Origin: Verrucomicrobiaceae bacterium
GTDB lineage: Bacteria; Verrucomicrobiota; Verrucomicrobiia; Verrucomicrobiales; Verrucomicrobiaceae
Direction: 5' to 3'
Length of the DNA stretch: 64,000 nucleotides
Assembly (NCBI GenBank): GCA_016795465.1
Contig: JAEUHK010000024.1
Coordinates: forward strand, 20,691 to 84,690
Under the pieces are notes generated by a model. It was not told the DNA's origin. It worked only from the letters and a program-made list of their open reading frames with translations, and did no database searches. The position numbers were made by a program, and so were the translations under genes. Of this stretch, positions 8,711 to 17,694 are shown piece after piece (the first letter of the stretch is position 1; the number at the start of each line of letters is the position of its first letter).

Positions 8711-10249
8711 TCACTTCTTGGCTGCTGGTGCCGCGATCTTCGAGACGACGACCGATGTGTCCGGTGCTTTGCCGGAGTAAAACGAGACGAAGTGAGTGTC
8801 TCCGATCACGGTGGCATTCGCATTGCCTGCATCGTAGGTGACCTTGCTTCCGGAGGCGACCGCTTCGGAGCCGGGCCAGCTGAGCGGATGGTCAAACACG
8901 CGATTCGGATCGACGACGCGACGCCGGAGAATGCCGCGACCGCGTTCATAGTAGTAGTTGCTCAGTAGTCCCGTTTTGGTGTCGAGGATCAGGCTCGGCG
9001 TGGAGGCGGCGACATCGCTGATGTTGGTGTGAGTGCGGGTCCACGTGGCTCCGTAATCGGTGGAGACGATTTGGAACTGCGCGGGACCCGTCTCCGTCCG
9101 CGCGATGGCGAGGATTTTGCCATCGCCGAGGTAAACAGCGGCGGGTTCGGTCGGCCAGTCGGGTTTCAGCAAGCCGGATTCGACAGGGGTTTGCGTCCAC
9201 GTTTTGCCATCGTCGCTGCTGGTCATCGTGCCCCAGGATTGCGTCGGCTTGTCGCTGTAATCGCCGCCGAACCAAAGCGCCACGAGTCCGACTTTCGGCA
9301 CGCTGAAGACGTCCGTGATCTGCATCGGGCGCACCGCGAGTGTGGGCGTGGCGATGAGCGTGAAGGTGACGCCGTCTGTGCTGCGGTAGAGATCGTGATG
9401 CCATTCGTTTTTGCCGATGCGGCGCACCCAGAGCAGCATCGCGCCGGTGGCATCGAGCCCTTTCCCGACTGCGACCTCGCCGTAGTCCTTCGCGTCGGCG
9501 ACCACGGTCTCCGCCGTCCAGTTTTTGCCGCCGTCGGTCGATGTGCGTGCATACACAGCGCGATCATCGCTGGCGATGGTGTGGCCTTTGCCGCGGCCAT
9601 ACGCGCACACGAGTTTCCCGCCGATCGCCTGAAGCATCGGCCATGAATTGTAGCCGGGCACGTCCTGCACGACGTGGGGCTTCGGCAGGGCTTTCAAAGG
9701 CGTCAACTTGACCGCGGCCAGGCCCGTTGGCTTGGTGAAGGTATCGCCAGGATCACCCGGCTCCCGCTGGATGCGCACGGTGAGCGGCGCGTCGGGCACG
9801 ACCTCGTAAAAGGATTCCAAAACGATGGTCCGCGAGTGAAACGGCGCGGCAGGCAGCGCGGTGCGCACCGTTTTGCCGAGCGCATATCGCTCCGTGAACG
9901 GCGCACCGTCCACCATCTGCGAAAGATGCACGCGATACACATCGGCAAACTCGGGACTCGTCGTCTCATCCGTCGTCGTCACGACAATCTCGACCTTCAC
10001 CGCCGCGCAATCGCTCGGAAGCCCCGTCACCACACCCGCCACCGATTGCCCCACCGTCCCACCCGACAACGACCACACCGGAATGTGCGTGGAACCGCCC
10101 GACATGAGCACTAGCGAAGGTTGGCCCGTTGCGATGGACATCTGATTGGCATTCAGGCCGATGGGCGCCGCTTCGTTGCCGAAGCTGCACGCCGCGGTGG
10201 TGAGCAGGGTAATCGAAGTAATTAAGAGAGAGAAAACAGGGCGCATCAT
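8711..10249 (-). CDS. Sialidase-like BNR/Asp-box lipoprotein
   Basis: About 512 residues. The leader MMRPVFSLLITSITLLTTAAC ends in a lipobox (TAAC), predicting an outer-membrane or periplasmic lipoprotein. The C-terminal two thirds form a six-bladed propeller with Asp-box motifs: STDGGKNWTAE, RSTDGVTF, SSDDGKTWTQT and STDYGATWTRT. An N-terminal beta domain (about 30-200) precedes it. BNR-repeat sialidase-like proteins in this phylum act on sialic-acid-type or other glycans; the catalytic Arg triad and Tyr/Glu pair were not resolved, so enzymatic activity is unproven. ATG codons at 10249 and 10246 are both possible. The gene begins 108 bases downstream of the AT-rich methyltransferase island on the same strand. 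Confidence 0.82.
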   Translation of the reverse strand: MMRPVFSLLITSITLLTTAACSFGNEAAPIGLNANQMSIATGQPSLVLMSGGSTHIPVWSLSGGTVGQSVAGVVTGLPSDCAAVKVEIVVTTTDETTSPEFADVYRVHLSQMVDGAPFTERYALGKTVRTALPAAPFHSRTIVLESFYEVVPDAPLTVRIQREPGDPGDTFTKPTGLAAVKLTPLKALPKPHVVQDVPGYNSWPMLQAIGGKLVCAYGRGKGHTIASDDRAVYARTSTDGGKNWTAETVVADAKDYGEVAVGKGLDATGAMLLWVRRIGKNEWHHDLYRSTDGVTFTLIATPTLAVRPMQITDVFSVPKVGLVALWFGGDYSDKPTQSWGTMTSSDDGKTWTQTPVESGLLKPDWPTEPAAVYLGDGKILAIARTETGPAQFQIVSTDYGATWTRTHTNISDVAASTPSLILDTKTGLLSNYYYERGRGILRRRVVDPNRVFDHPLSWPGSEAVASGSKVTYDAGNANATVIGDTHFVSFYSGKAPDTSVVVSKIAAPAAKK

Positions 10250-10357
10250 TGTGTGGGAACATTTGCGCAGGCTGACTCTCAAATCTCAACGCGCATTTGC
10301 AAAACTTTGAAACTCTGGCCTACACGCGCCAGGAGCTGCCGTCAGCACTTGGTTAGC

Positions 10358-11347
10358 TCACAGGATCGTTCTAGCGAACTGCGGATGGTACCTGTGAAAC
10401 AATCCATAATTCTCAAGAGCGACTTCGCTCCGCTTTCTTTTGTCTGCTATGTTGTATCCAAGTGCGTTCCAAAGCTCGTCACCAGAGCGCTGCTTATCAG
10501 GCAAAAGCGGTGCTAATTTCATCACTTCGCGCAAACTTAACACAGGGAGTTCTATATGCTGGATTGTGGACCAATCAAAAGTTGCGAATTTTGCTGATGT
10601 AAACCGCTCAGCCACACTCTGACTCATGTTGCGTCCAACAACCATTCCTGTGAGGGTTAACATCTGCGTTTGGTCCTCGTAACAAATGGTGTGAAATGGT
10701 AAAAATTCTCGATCTCCAGCATCACGTGTGATGTCTTCAGCTGCTTCTCTTAACATCGAGAGGACTATACTCGGAAACTTATCGCGGTCATGAATCATCT
10801 CCTCAGCTTTGTTTCCAAGCACTTTCCCAAATACCCTTTCAAACTCCTGTTGGATGCCTTCCAACAAGCGCCTGAACTCTTCACTGTTTAGAAAAGGCTC
10901 ATACCTTGAAGGAGCATAATCGATCTCAGCTCGAAGGGTAATTCGCACTATGCTATCGAGTGGCACCAAACCAATGACACGCTGAAATTCCTGAATTCGT
11001 GAATACTTCAAGTCGGTGTAGTCGAGCCAGAAAATATCTCTTTTTCCCGGCGCGTAATCATGAGTTAGAAAATCATCCATCGTGCCTGGGATCAAACGCA
11101 GGCGGCTCGAGAATCGATGAAGTTCTTGGCGTTGTCTTGTATGTGTACTGGCTTCAATTGATACCAACCTAACTTCTGGAAGGTATTCATCGAGCAGCTT
11201 TAGATCTTCAAGAAAAGGGCCTCCAAAACCGTAATATGTGAAGTCTGAGATCGGACCGAAATTTTCGCCTACTGAACGAAGCAGTTCGACCAAGAGAAAT
11301 CGATCAACAGCTTTATTGGCCCTTAAGTGATAGGGAGGATGCTTCAT
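10358..11347 (-). CDS. Methyltransferase-like protein of the RM/defence island
   Basis: 329 residues without leader or membrane segment. The N-terminus YHLRANKAVDRFLLVELL is followed by FTYYGFGGPFLEDLKLLDEYLPEVRLVSIEAS, which has the look of a Rossmann-type SAM-binding strand-turn (Y-x-G-F-G-G) and an acidic residue at the end of the next strand. DIFWLDYTDLK may be the substrate-side motif. I recall similar proteins annotated as O-methyltransferase-like next to defence genes, but the assignment is tentative. It is the last gene of a tight minus-strand trio, 13 bases after the GHKL ATPase gene. Base composition is visibly AT-richer than the flanking esterase genes, consistent with transfer. 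Confidence 0.55.
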   Translation of the reverse strand: MKHPPYHLRANKAVDRFLLVELLRSVGENFGPISDFTYYGFGGPFLEDLKLLDEYLPEVRLVSIEASTHTRQRQELHRFSSRLRLIPGTMDDFLTHDYAPGKRDIFWLDYTDLKYSRIQEFQRVIGLVPLDSIVRITLRAEIDYAPSRYEPFLNSEEFRRLLEGIQQEFERVFGKVLGNKAEEMIHDRDKFPSIVLSMLREAAEDITRDAGDREFLPFHTICYEDQTQMLTLTGMVVGRNMSQSVAERFTSAKFATFDWSTIQHIELPVLSLREVMKLAPLLPDKQRSGDELWNALGYNIADKRKRSEVALENYGLFHRYHPQFARTIL

Positions 11348-11360
11348 GGCACGTCAATAG

Positions 11361-12767
11361 CTATGCCTTCTTATCTGCGACTTGCAGGGCTGAATCAAAA
11401 CATTCTTCCCCGACCCTCTTTGGCATTTCTCGATCATCGAGATCCACACGGTTACCGAACAGAATTTTTGCGAGCTTTTCGACTTTTGCCCTCTCTCTTC
11501 GAAACGAAATTCTACATTCATCTGTCTCGTCAGCTTTTGGTCTTGGCAATTCTGGCTTATACTGATGGCCCTCGAGTCCTGAGCGCACTGGTGCCATGTT
11601 GAGGCTTTTTGAGGCTGCCTTGACCTGGGCGAAAGTCAGTGATGGAAGATCTTTGACCTGGGCTTTTGCCTCTGCCTCTCTGGCCTTCCAGTTGTTCGTG
11701 TAAGCAGTAAAGAGCTTCATTCCTTCGCGCATGCGATTCTTCACTTGAGCATACAACCGAGAAGATTGGTCAAGTCCACGTTTAGTCGTGGTTGTTGGCA
11801 AAGCGCGGGCATCGTTTGAGCGGAACTCAACAACTCCGGAGATGGCAATAAATTGAGTATGATACTGTGGAACGGTAGCCTCCCCCCAACCTGTCTGTTC
11901 ATCTTTATTGCAGTACAGCACTACACGGTCATTACAAATCACTGTCCAGCCCGCATAGTCCGTAGAAAATCGATTTTCTTTCATATCTGCGGCGACTTGC
12001 TCTTCGCCGGGTATTGGATCTCGAAGTCCAACAGTGAGATAGACTTCTACTCCATCGACACTTGTCTGAAAGATGTAAGGGCGAACTCCGCCATCGGCTT
12101 TAGAAAAACGAAATGAGATTGGCTTCGGTGATACAGTGTTCGAGTTCACTTTAACGGTGAACCCTTTATGCAAGATCACCGCGTAGTGACTTTCGATCTT
12201 CCGAATCAGGTCTTCCTCGAATGATTTCAAAGAAAACCAATCTTTGATGCTAGGAAGCAGTTCGCTTATACAGATGGTCGTTCCTTCAACACTGAGGCCA
12301 GTCGTGGGTTGAGCTTCAAGGTGCCATGAAGTTTCGTCTTTGAACCATCTAGGCGTGATTGATACTTGGTAAGTATCTGTTTCGTTTTTTGTCGTGATTA
12401 TGCACTGCCGTCCTATTTTGTAGATCGCCCGTTTCATCCCGATTCCGTATGTGCCAACAGTGGGTAGACTGCTGTCGGCCTGAATGATTCTTCCCTGTCT
12501 GAATGCACGGTTATGTTCTGACCAAGGAATCCCTCCACAATTGTCGGAAATAACAAAAGATTCACCCCCAAAAACTATATTGGCCTCGTATCCCTTGTAG
12601 GGTTCATCTTCGTCCGAAATGCCGACACGCCTCAGCACACCATCCACACAGTTGTCGAGCAGGTCTAGGATAGCGTCTTCCAGAGAAATGTCCCTTGTTA
12701 GCATCTCGACGAAGAATTCCTTCGTCGGGCTAGCGTCAACGCCCTCTTGATACTTATTTTTGCTCAT
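11361..12767 (-). CDS. GHKL-fold ATPase (MutL/MORC-like) of the RM/defence island
   Basis: 468 residues. The Bergerat-fold motifs are visible: N-box LEDAILDLLDNCVDG (about 29-43, with the Asn that binds Mg), G1-type ISDNCGGIPW (about 73-82) and G2-type GTYGIGMKRAIYKIG (about 105-119). This combination fits GHKL ATPases of the MutL/Hsp90/MORC group; sensor-kinase DHp and receiver parts are absent. MORC/MutL-type ATPases are known partners of DNA methyltransferases in restriction-modification loci. The C-terminal third (after about 330) is unassigned. A TTG start at 12773 is possible, but ATG at 12767 is preferred; the start overlaps the end of the methyltransferase gene by 14 bases, implying translational coupling. 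Confidence 0.82.
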   Translation of the reverse strand: MSKNKYQEGVDASPTKEFFVEMLTRDISLEDAILDLLDNCVDGVLRRVGISDEDEPYKGYEANIVFGGESFVISDNCGGIPWSEHNRAFRQGRIIQADSSLPTVGTYGIGMKRAIYKIGRQCIITTKNETDTYQVSITPRWFKDETSWHLEAQPTTGLSVEGTTICISELLPSIKDWFSLKSFEEDLIRKIESHYAVILHKGFTVKVNSNTVSPKPISFRFSKADGGVRPYIFQTSVDGVEVYLTVGLRDPIPGEEQVAADMKENRFSTDYAGWTVICNDRVVLYCNKDEQTGWGEATVPQYHTQFIAISGVVEFRSNDARALPTTTTKRGLDQSSRLYAQVKNRMREGMKLFTAYTNNWKAREAEAKAQVKDLPSLTFAQVKAASKSLNMAPVRSGLEGHQYKPELPRPKADETDECRISFRRERAKVEKLAKILFGNRVDLDDREMPKRVGEECFDSALQVADKKA

Positions 12768-13887
12768 GGCCAAATGTTGTGAGTATGATGTTTTTCAGTA
12801 AGCGCTCAGCCAGAATGGGGCTGACACTATTTCCGATCATTCTGAAGCTGTGCCACTTCGTTGCATCGAAGCGAAACCAATCAGGAAATCCTTGGAGTCT
12901 AGCAGCTTCTCGCGGCGTAATAACCCTTGGTGAGTTTGGGTGAATTGGACGTACCGCCTGATAGCTTCCGAGTTCAGGTCCAGTTCCTGCACGCAGCGTC
13001 GGGCAGAAGCCATCAAGCTTTAGTCGCACAGATTTCGAAACTGAATCTTTCCCGCCTGGCTTGAGCTTAGCGTACCGTTGCCTTACTTCTGGGCTGTGAA
13101 CCGTTCCCAAGCATCCTGAAACCTCACGAGAGTCAGCTAGGCGTTTGAGCGATTCAGCGCAACCGACGCCTTTGGGGACTGCATCAAAAAGCCGCCGACC
13201 AAAATCCGTGTCGGGATATTCTGAAACTTTTCTCCATCCTTGGTCTTCACTTTGCCACTTCGCCCAAATATCGGGAAGGCCTGTCAATGCTTCCGCCACC
13301 CGAACCTCACTTGCGTCAGACTTTTTGAGCGCTGCCTCATCAGCAGGATCACTCTCATCCTTCAGGCAGCCCACAAACAAAACGCGACGTCTTGAAGTAG
13401 GTGCTCCGAAATCAGAAGCGCAGACTTCTATGCCTCGAATAAGGTGGTAGTCCCTTTCCACCTGTTCGAGCGCGGCATCGACGATGGGCTTGTAGTTCGG
13501 GTCGAGAATGCCCGAAACGTTTTCTGCCATGAAGAAGCGCGGCTTGATCTCAGAGATGAGACGAAAGTAATGCCCGAAAAGGGAGTTTCGGTGATCGGCT
13601 ACGTTGCGATGCCCCATCGAACTAAATCCCTGGCACGGTGGGCCACCGACGATGCCGTCTGGCTTGGTGACAGACAGTTCCGAAAGAAGTTTCTCCCCCG
13701 TATAACCCGAGAGGTCAGCAGTGAGGTGTTTTGTATTCGGGAAGTTGCGCTTGTGCGCCTCCATGACTCGCTGGTTAAAATCTACCGCGCCGACCACCTC
13801 AAAACCGGCGCGCGCTGCTCCAAGGCTAATCCCACCGACCCCGGAGAAAAGGTCGATCACGGAGGGTTTTGTCTGACGGGAGGGCAT
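12754..13887 (-). CDS. DNA (cytosine-5-)-methyltransferase
   Basis: 377 residues with the ordered m5C methyltransferase motifs. Motif I is DLFSGVGGISLGAARAG (about 12-28), motif IV GGPPCQGFS has the catalytic Cys85, motif VI AENV, motif VIII-like SRRRVLFVG, and motifs IX/X are ITPREAARLQGFPDWF and RMIGNSVSP. It methylates cytosine in a DNA target that cannot be predicted; the variable target-recognition region lies roughly between 200 and 300. It heads a three-gene operon with the GHKL ATPase and the methyltransferase-like protein. No restriction nuclease is recognisable in the operon. Start ATG at 13887, 66 bases from the end of the next minus-strand gene. Confidence 0.95.
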   Translation of the reverse strand: MPSRQTKPSVIDLFSGVGGISLGAARAGFEVVGAVDFNQRVMEAHKRNFPNTKHLTADLSGYTGEKLLSELSVTKPDGIVGGPPCQGFSSMGHRNVADHRNSLFGHYFRLISEIKPRFFMAENVSGILDPNYKPIVDAALEQVERDYHLIRGIEVCASDFGAPTSRRRVLFVGCLKDESDPADEAALKKSDASEVRVAEALTGLPDIWAKWQSEDQGWRKVSEYPDTDFGRRLFDAVPKGVGCAESLKRLADSREVSGCLGTVHSPEVRQRYAKLKPGGKDSVSKSVRLKLDGFCPTLRAGTGPELGSYQAVRPIHPNSPRVITPREAARLQGFPDWFRFDATKWHSFRMIGNSVSPILAERLLKNIILTTFGHEQK

Positions 13888-13953
13888 TGTGCAAAATCAA
13901 AATCAGTCCAGAGGTTACGCCGCTGCAAGCGTAAATGACAATAGGAAACTCCA

Positions 13954-15813
13954 TCACTCCCACGCCACCCGCAGATACTCCGGCGCGGGGCCTTTCCAGA
14001 GAGGGACTTCGTTGGCGGGGAGGCCGTGGTTGGCGCAGAGGCCGAGTTGATCGATTTCGGACCAGCTTGTCGGTGAGCCTTCGGCGGAGGTGAAGTCGCT
14101 CAATGAGAGCGTGAGCGTCTGTGGAGCGTCGGAACCTTGGATTTCGCGCTGGGAGACGAAGGTGCGGCGTTGGCCGCGGTAGCTGCGCCATTCGTTTTGC
14201 TGGAGGACGATGCTGAGGCGGTTGGTTTGCGGGAGTTTGAGGGTGATGTGCAGCTTGGAGCCTTCAGGGCCGCGCCAGAGGGGATCGGTGACTTTGCGCG
14301 TCCAGAGTTGCTGGTGCGTGGCGTTGCCGGCGTTGAGTGCATACCAGTCGCGCGTGCCGTGAGTGAAGTCGTCGATGAGCGTGGACGGTTTCGCGGTGAG
14401 TTTGGGGTTCGCTTGCTTGATCTCGTTGGCAGTATGCGAGTGGAAAAGGCTGCTGAGGCAGACCTCGGTGACTGGTGTGCCGTAGCCGGGTATCTGCGCG
14501 AGCGATTCGGGCTTTGGCAGCGTGTGGTAAACGTTTGCGAAGGCGAAGAGCGGCAGGTCAAGCGTGTGGATCGGCAGTTGAGCGATGTAGCCTTCAGATT
14601 CGTGATGGACCTCGGCACTGCGCCAGAAGCGGGCACGCGGATCGGGATCGACGCTGTAGTAAATCTCCACACGGGCCACGGGTAGCGTTTTCGCATCCGG
14701 CCGCACGCGCAGCATGGGCACGTCGTCGTTCGATTTGAGGCGGAGTTCGCTCTGCGGCGTGTCTGGCAAGGCAGGGCCGCCTTTGAGATGCTGATCAAAC
14801 CACAGCGGCATCGTGATGGCGACCTCGGGCGTGAGGCGGTGGTTCATGTGTGGCACCCAACTGTATCGCGTGGGCTGTTTTTTGATGAGCGCGTTCGTGC
14901 GATACACATCGTCCATCCAGCCGTGGAAGTCGTTCGTGGCGCTGCGATGCAACACCGGGCACTGGATGAGCGGTGCGTAGCTTTCAAAGCTCAGCGTGCG
15001 CTTGAAAACCTCGACATCGCCTTTGATCCGGTCCTGCTGGTCCGTGCCGCCGATGAACGAATGCGGCTGCCAGCGCCAACCCTGACCGCCGACGCCGGGA
15101 ACGGCGGCCTTCACCCGGAGATCGGTGCCCGCGACATACATCGTGAGGTTTCCGCCCATTGAGTAACCATGCACGCCGAGGCGCTGCGGATCGACCTGCG
15201 GCTGCTGTTCGAGAAACGTGAGTCCGCGACGACAACCGAGCGTGAGGAGATACCAGTTGTTGTTCTTCGGATGCTCACGGTCCTCGAAGACCTGCCCCGG
15301 ACCAGGCAGCATGGTGCTGTAGCCCTGCACATTGAGCTGCGAGGGATCGACCGCGCCCCAGTCGGTGTTCGGATCGCCGGGTTCGGACTTCTCGCAGGTG
15401 TTGAACGGTGCCTTGCCCGTGCCGCTGCCGCCCCAGTTCACCGAGAGCGCCGCGTAACCTCGCGCCACGAGCAGCTTCACTTCGCTCACCGAGCCGCGCT
15501 GCCCGCCGCCATGGATGTGCATCACCGCCGGGCGTTTTTCCTTCGCACCCTCCGGAAAGCCATACACCGCCGCCATCCGCGCCGGATTGCCTTTGAACGT
15601 GCCGATGAAATACCGCACATGGCGAAACACTCCGCCGTCCCCCTTCCACTCGCGAATGACCTCGACCTCCAGCGGGTCCTTCCTCGGATCAAAATCGGCC
15701 CACAAATCCACCACCGACTGAGGCACGCCTTCGGCGGCAAAGAGCGAATGCAGATCCAAGAGCGAAAGCGAAGCAACAGCTCCAGTTTGAAGAAGGGTGC
15801 GGCGGGTGGTCAT
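13954..15813 (-). CDS. Secreted alpha/beta hydrolase (acetyl-xylan-esterase/dienelactone-hydrolase-like)
   Basis: 619 residues. The N-terminus MTTRRTLLQTGAVASLSLL is a Tat-type RR leader. The hydrolase core has PAVMHIHGGGQRGS (oxyanion strand), LLVARGYAALSVNWGGSG and RLGVHGYSMGGNLTMYVAG with the nucleophile elbow GYSMGG, then PLIQCPVLHRSATNDFHGWMD and WVPHMNHRLTPE as candidate Asp and His regions. After about 370 a beta-rich domain follows, ending with LSLSDFTS and PEYLRVAWE. PVC genomes hold many such carbohydrate esterases. Its ATG overlaps the stop of the preceding esterase gene as ATGA (15810-15813), showing translational coupling of two esterases. Confidence 0.82.
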   Translation of the reverse strand: MTTRRTLLQTGAVASLSLLDLHSLFAAEGVPQSVVDLWADFDPRKDPLEVEVIREWKGDGGVFRHVRYFIGTFKGNPARMAAVYGFPEGAKEKRPAVMHIHGGGQRGSVSEVKLLVARGYAALSVNWGGSGTGKAPFNTCEKSEPGDPNTDWGAVDPSQLNVQGYSTMLPGPGQVFEDREHPKNNNWYLLTLGCRRGLTFLEQQPQVDPQRLGVHGYSMGGNLTMYVAGTDLRVKAAVPGVGGQGWRWQPHSFIGGTDQQDRIKGDVEVFKRTLSFESYAPLIQCPVLHRSATNDFHGWMDDVYRTNALIKKQPTRYSWVPHMNHRLTPEVAITMPLWFDQHLKGGPALPDTPQSELRLKSNDDVPMLRVRPDAKTLPVARVEIYYSVDPDPRARFWRSAEVHHESEGYIAQLPIHTLDLPLFAFANVYHTLPKPESLAQIPGYGTPVTEVCLSSLFHSHTANEIKQANPKLTAKPSTLIDDFTHGTRDWYALNAGNATHQQLWTRKVTDPLWRGPEGSKLHITLKLPQTNRLSIVLQQNEWRSYRGQRRTFVSQREIQGSDAPQTLTLSLSDFTSAEGSPTSWSEIDQLGLCANHGLPANEVPLWKGPAPEYLRVAWE

Positions 15814-16784
15814 CGTGTGGTTGAGTTAGATACGCGATCAAGATGCTGTTTCATGAACGCAGCCGTCTTGGTCATGATCTCTTCGAGCGATGGACGCAAA
15901 GCACCGCCGAGTTCGCGCCAGTTGTGGCCGGAGTTTTCGACGATGAAGACTTCCACGGGCGCTTTTGCCGCATCGCCGCGTTCCTTTATATAATGAGCGT
16001 GATGCACGGGGATCGTCGGATCCTTGTCGCCCTGCATCATGAGCAGCGGCGGGCTGTCGGCATGCAGATAGGTCACGGGACTCACTTCGCGATAGGCCGC
16101 GAGTTTCGCTTTCTCATCCGCGCCGGTCTTGATGATGCGCGTGGCGAAGCGATCTCCCACACCCTTGCCACCCGGTGGCGTGAAAAGCTCGATCTTCTCG
16201 AAATCACACGGCCCATACCACGATATGCCAGCGATGAGGCGATACTTCGCGTCCGCGAGCGCCGGATCACCCGGGAACGACTCTGGCGGCGACAGCAGCA
16301 GCATCTGCGCGAGGTGTCCGCCCGCGGAATCGCCCCAGGTGAAGACGCGCTCGGCATCGAGCGAGAACTGCGTCGCGTTCTTCGCGAGAAACCGCAGCGC
16401 ATCCTTCGCGTCCGTCACGCAATCGCGCACCGTGATGTTTCCTTCCTTCGTGCATAGGCGGTAGTCCACCGACGCCACGCAAAAGCCCTGCGCATTCAGC
16501 GCCTTCGCGCCCATGAAGCGCACCCCACGATCCCCGATGGTCTTCGTCCCCGCGGCCCAGCCTCCGCCATGGGTGAACAACACCAGCGGAACCTTTGCGC
16601 CCGCTTTTGGAGCGGCTGGATAGTGCAGATCAAGCTTCAGCGGTCCCTGCTCAGTCGTCTTGTAAACCACATCGAACTTCGTCGTGGTCGCTGCGGGTGC
16701 TTCCGCCTGTAACACGGCGAAATGAGCCACCCAAAAGGCGGCGATGAGTGAGAGCTTCGAGTGCATCGAGAGTGATTTTGTCAT
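15810..16784 (-). CDS. Secreted alpha/beta hydrolase (BD-FAE/esterase-lipase-like)
   Basis: 324 residues from the ATG at 16784 (an alternative ATG at 16766 also precedes the leader HSKLSLIAAFWVAHFAVLQAEA). The core shows KLDLHYPAA, VPLVLFTHGGGWAAGTK (HGGGW oxyanion motif), CVASVDYRL, VFTWGDSAGGHLAQML (nucleophile in GDSAGG), PPLLMMQGDKDPTIPVHHA with the Asp and VENSGHNW with the His. This HGGG/GDSAG set is that of hormone-sensitive-lipase and BD-FAE-like carbohydrate esterases. The stop overlaps the start of the next gene in ATGA form. An upstream 71-base gap separates it from the SGNH hydrolase gene. Confidence 0.88.
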   Translation of the reverse strand: MTKSLSMHSKLSLIAAFWVAHFAVLQAEAPAATTTKFDVVYKTTEQGPLKLDLHYPAAPKAGAKVPLVLFTHGGGWAAGTKTIGDRGVRFMGAKALNAQGFCVASVDYRLCTKEGNITVRDCVTDAKDALRFLAKNATQFSLDAERVFTWGDSAGGHLAQMLLLSPPESFPGDPALADAKYRLIAGISWYGPCDFEKIELFTPPGGKGVGDRFATRIIKTGADEKAKLAAYREVSPVTYLHADSPPLLMMQGDKDPTIPVHHAHYIKERGDAAKAPVEVFIVENSGHNWRELGGALRPSLEEIMTKTAAFMKQHLDRVSNSTTR

Positions 16785-16855
16785 GAAAACGCCAGCAAAT
16801 GTGTAGCAGCCGTCTCGGCCGCTACATCGGAGTCCAGAGGACTCCACCACATTCT

Positions 16856-17563
16856 CTACTTCGCTGCCGGCAACGCCTTCATGACCTCCTCCACGCACTT
16901 GTCGCCGAGGATTTGATAGGCGGGCGCATTCCAGTGGAACTTGTCTTTGCCGCCGCGGGCGAGGTCGAGCTTGTCCACGAGGAGGGCGTAGAAGTCGCTC
17001 ACAGGCACGCCACATTCGGCCATGACTTTGGCGGCCATGCGGTTGTGCTCGATGATGGTGCCGTTGATGACGGGATCGAGCTTTTTGACGTCGCCTTCGA
17101 GCAGGACGGGCGTGCTGCTGGCCCAGATGAGTTTGGCGTTCGGCAGCTTGGCGCGGATGGCTTCGACGTAGCCTTTCGTCAGCGGCTCGAAGGTTCCGGG
17201 CTTGATGCGGCCCTCCTGCCAGCCGTGCAGGCCCAAGTTGAAGTGAATCACGTCATAAGGGCCTTTCGCGAGCACCTCGGGCAGGATCTTCGTGTTGAGA
17301 TGCTCGGACTGGTTGTAGGGGTTCACCCAGGCATCGACGTAGGCCTTGCCGCCGAGCTTCTTGATCGCATGCGCCATGTAACCACTCAGGATGGAGTCGC
17401 CGACGAGCAGCACGCGCGGACGCTTCGGGTCTTTGATGGTCGCCTGGTTGAGCTTCCAGCCTTTGCCATCGGAATGCAGCCGTGGATCGGTCTCGACGGG
17501 CGTTTCGGCCGCGAAGGTGTGGAAAGCGAAAGCAGCGGCGAGGAGAAAGGTGAGGCGGTTCAT
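16856..17563 (-). CDS. Secreted SGNH/GDSL hydrolase
   Basis: 235 residues; signal peptide [20 protein letters not shown]. Block I is [12 protein letters not shown] with nucleophile Ser57, block III appears as [10 protein letters not shown] (Gly-x-Asn-Asp replaced by a Leu-His variant), and block V is [14 protein letters not shown] with the Asp-x-x-His pair near 213-216. These are the marks of SGNH esterases that remove acetyl or other acyl groups from polysaccharides. The gene stands upstream of the two coupled esterase genes and could be in the same minus-strand transcript; a palindromic repeat lies just upstream of its start. Confidence 0.9.
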   Translation of the reverse strand: MNRLTFLLAAAFAFHTFAAETPVETDPRLHSDGKGWKLNQATIKDPKRPRVLLVGDSILSGYMAHAIKKLGGKAYVDAWVNPYNQSEHLNTKILPEVLAKGPYDVIHFNLGLHGWQEGRIKPGTFEPLTKGYVEAIRAKLPNAKLIWASSTPVLLEGDVKKLDPVINGTIIEHNRMAAKVMAECGVPVSDFYALLVDKLDLARGGKDKFHWNAPAYQILGDKCVEEVMKALPAAK

Positions 17564-17608
17564 GGTAGGATGGTGAGTTAACGATGCGGGGAGATTCCGT
17601 CTTTAGTT

Positions 17609-17672
17609 TAGGCAGGAGAATGGGGGCAGAAGAATGGATCGGATCATTCTCCTGCCCCCATTCTCCTGCCTA
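17609..17672. repeat. Palindromic intergenic repeat, copy A
   Basis: Two inverted arms of about 32 bases run from 17609 to 17640 and 17641 to 17672. The outer part reads TAGGCAGGAGAATGGGGGCA and its complement; there is one A/G difference in the inner part and a short GATC-containing centre. It sits between two minus-strand genes. The same arm sequence recurs near 21.8, 35.3 and 40.8 kb, so this is a repeat family rather than a chance hairpin. No T-run follows either arm, so it is not a classic intrinsic terminator. Confidence 0.85.
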
Positions 17673-17694
17673 CTTTCAGGCTGGTTCGGACAGA

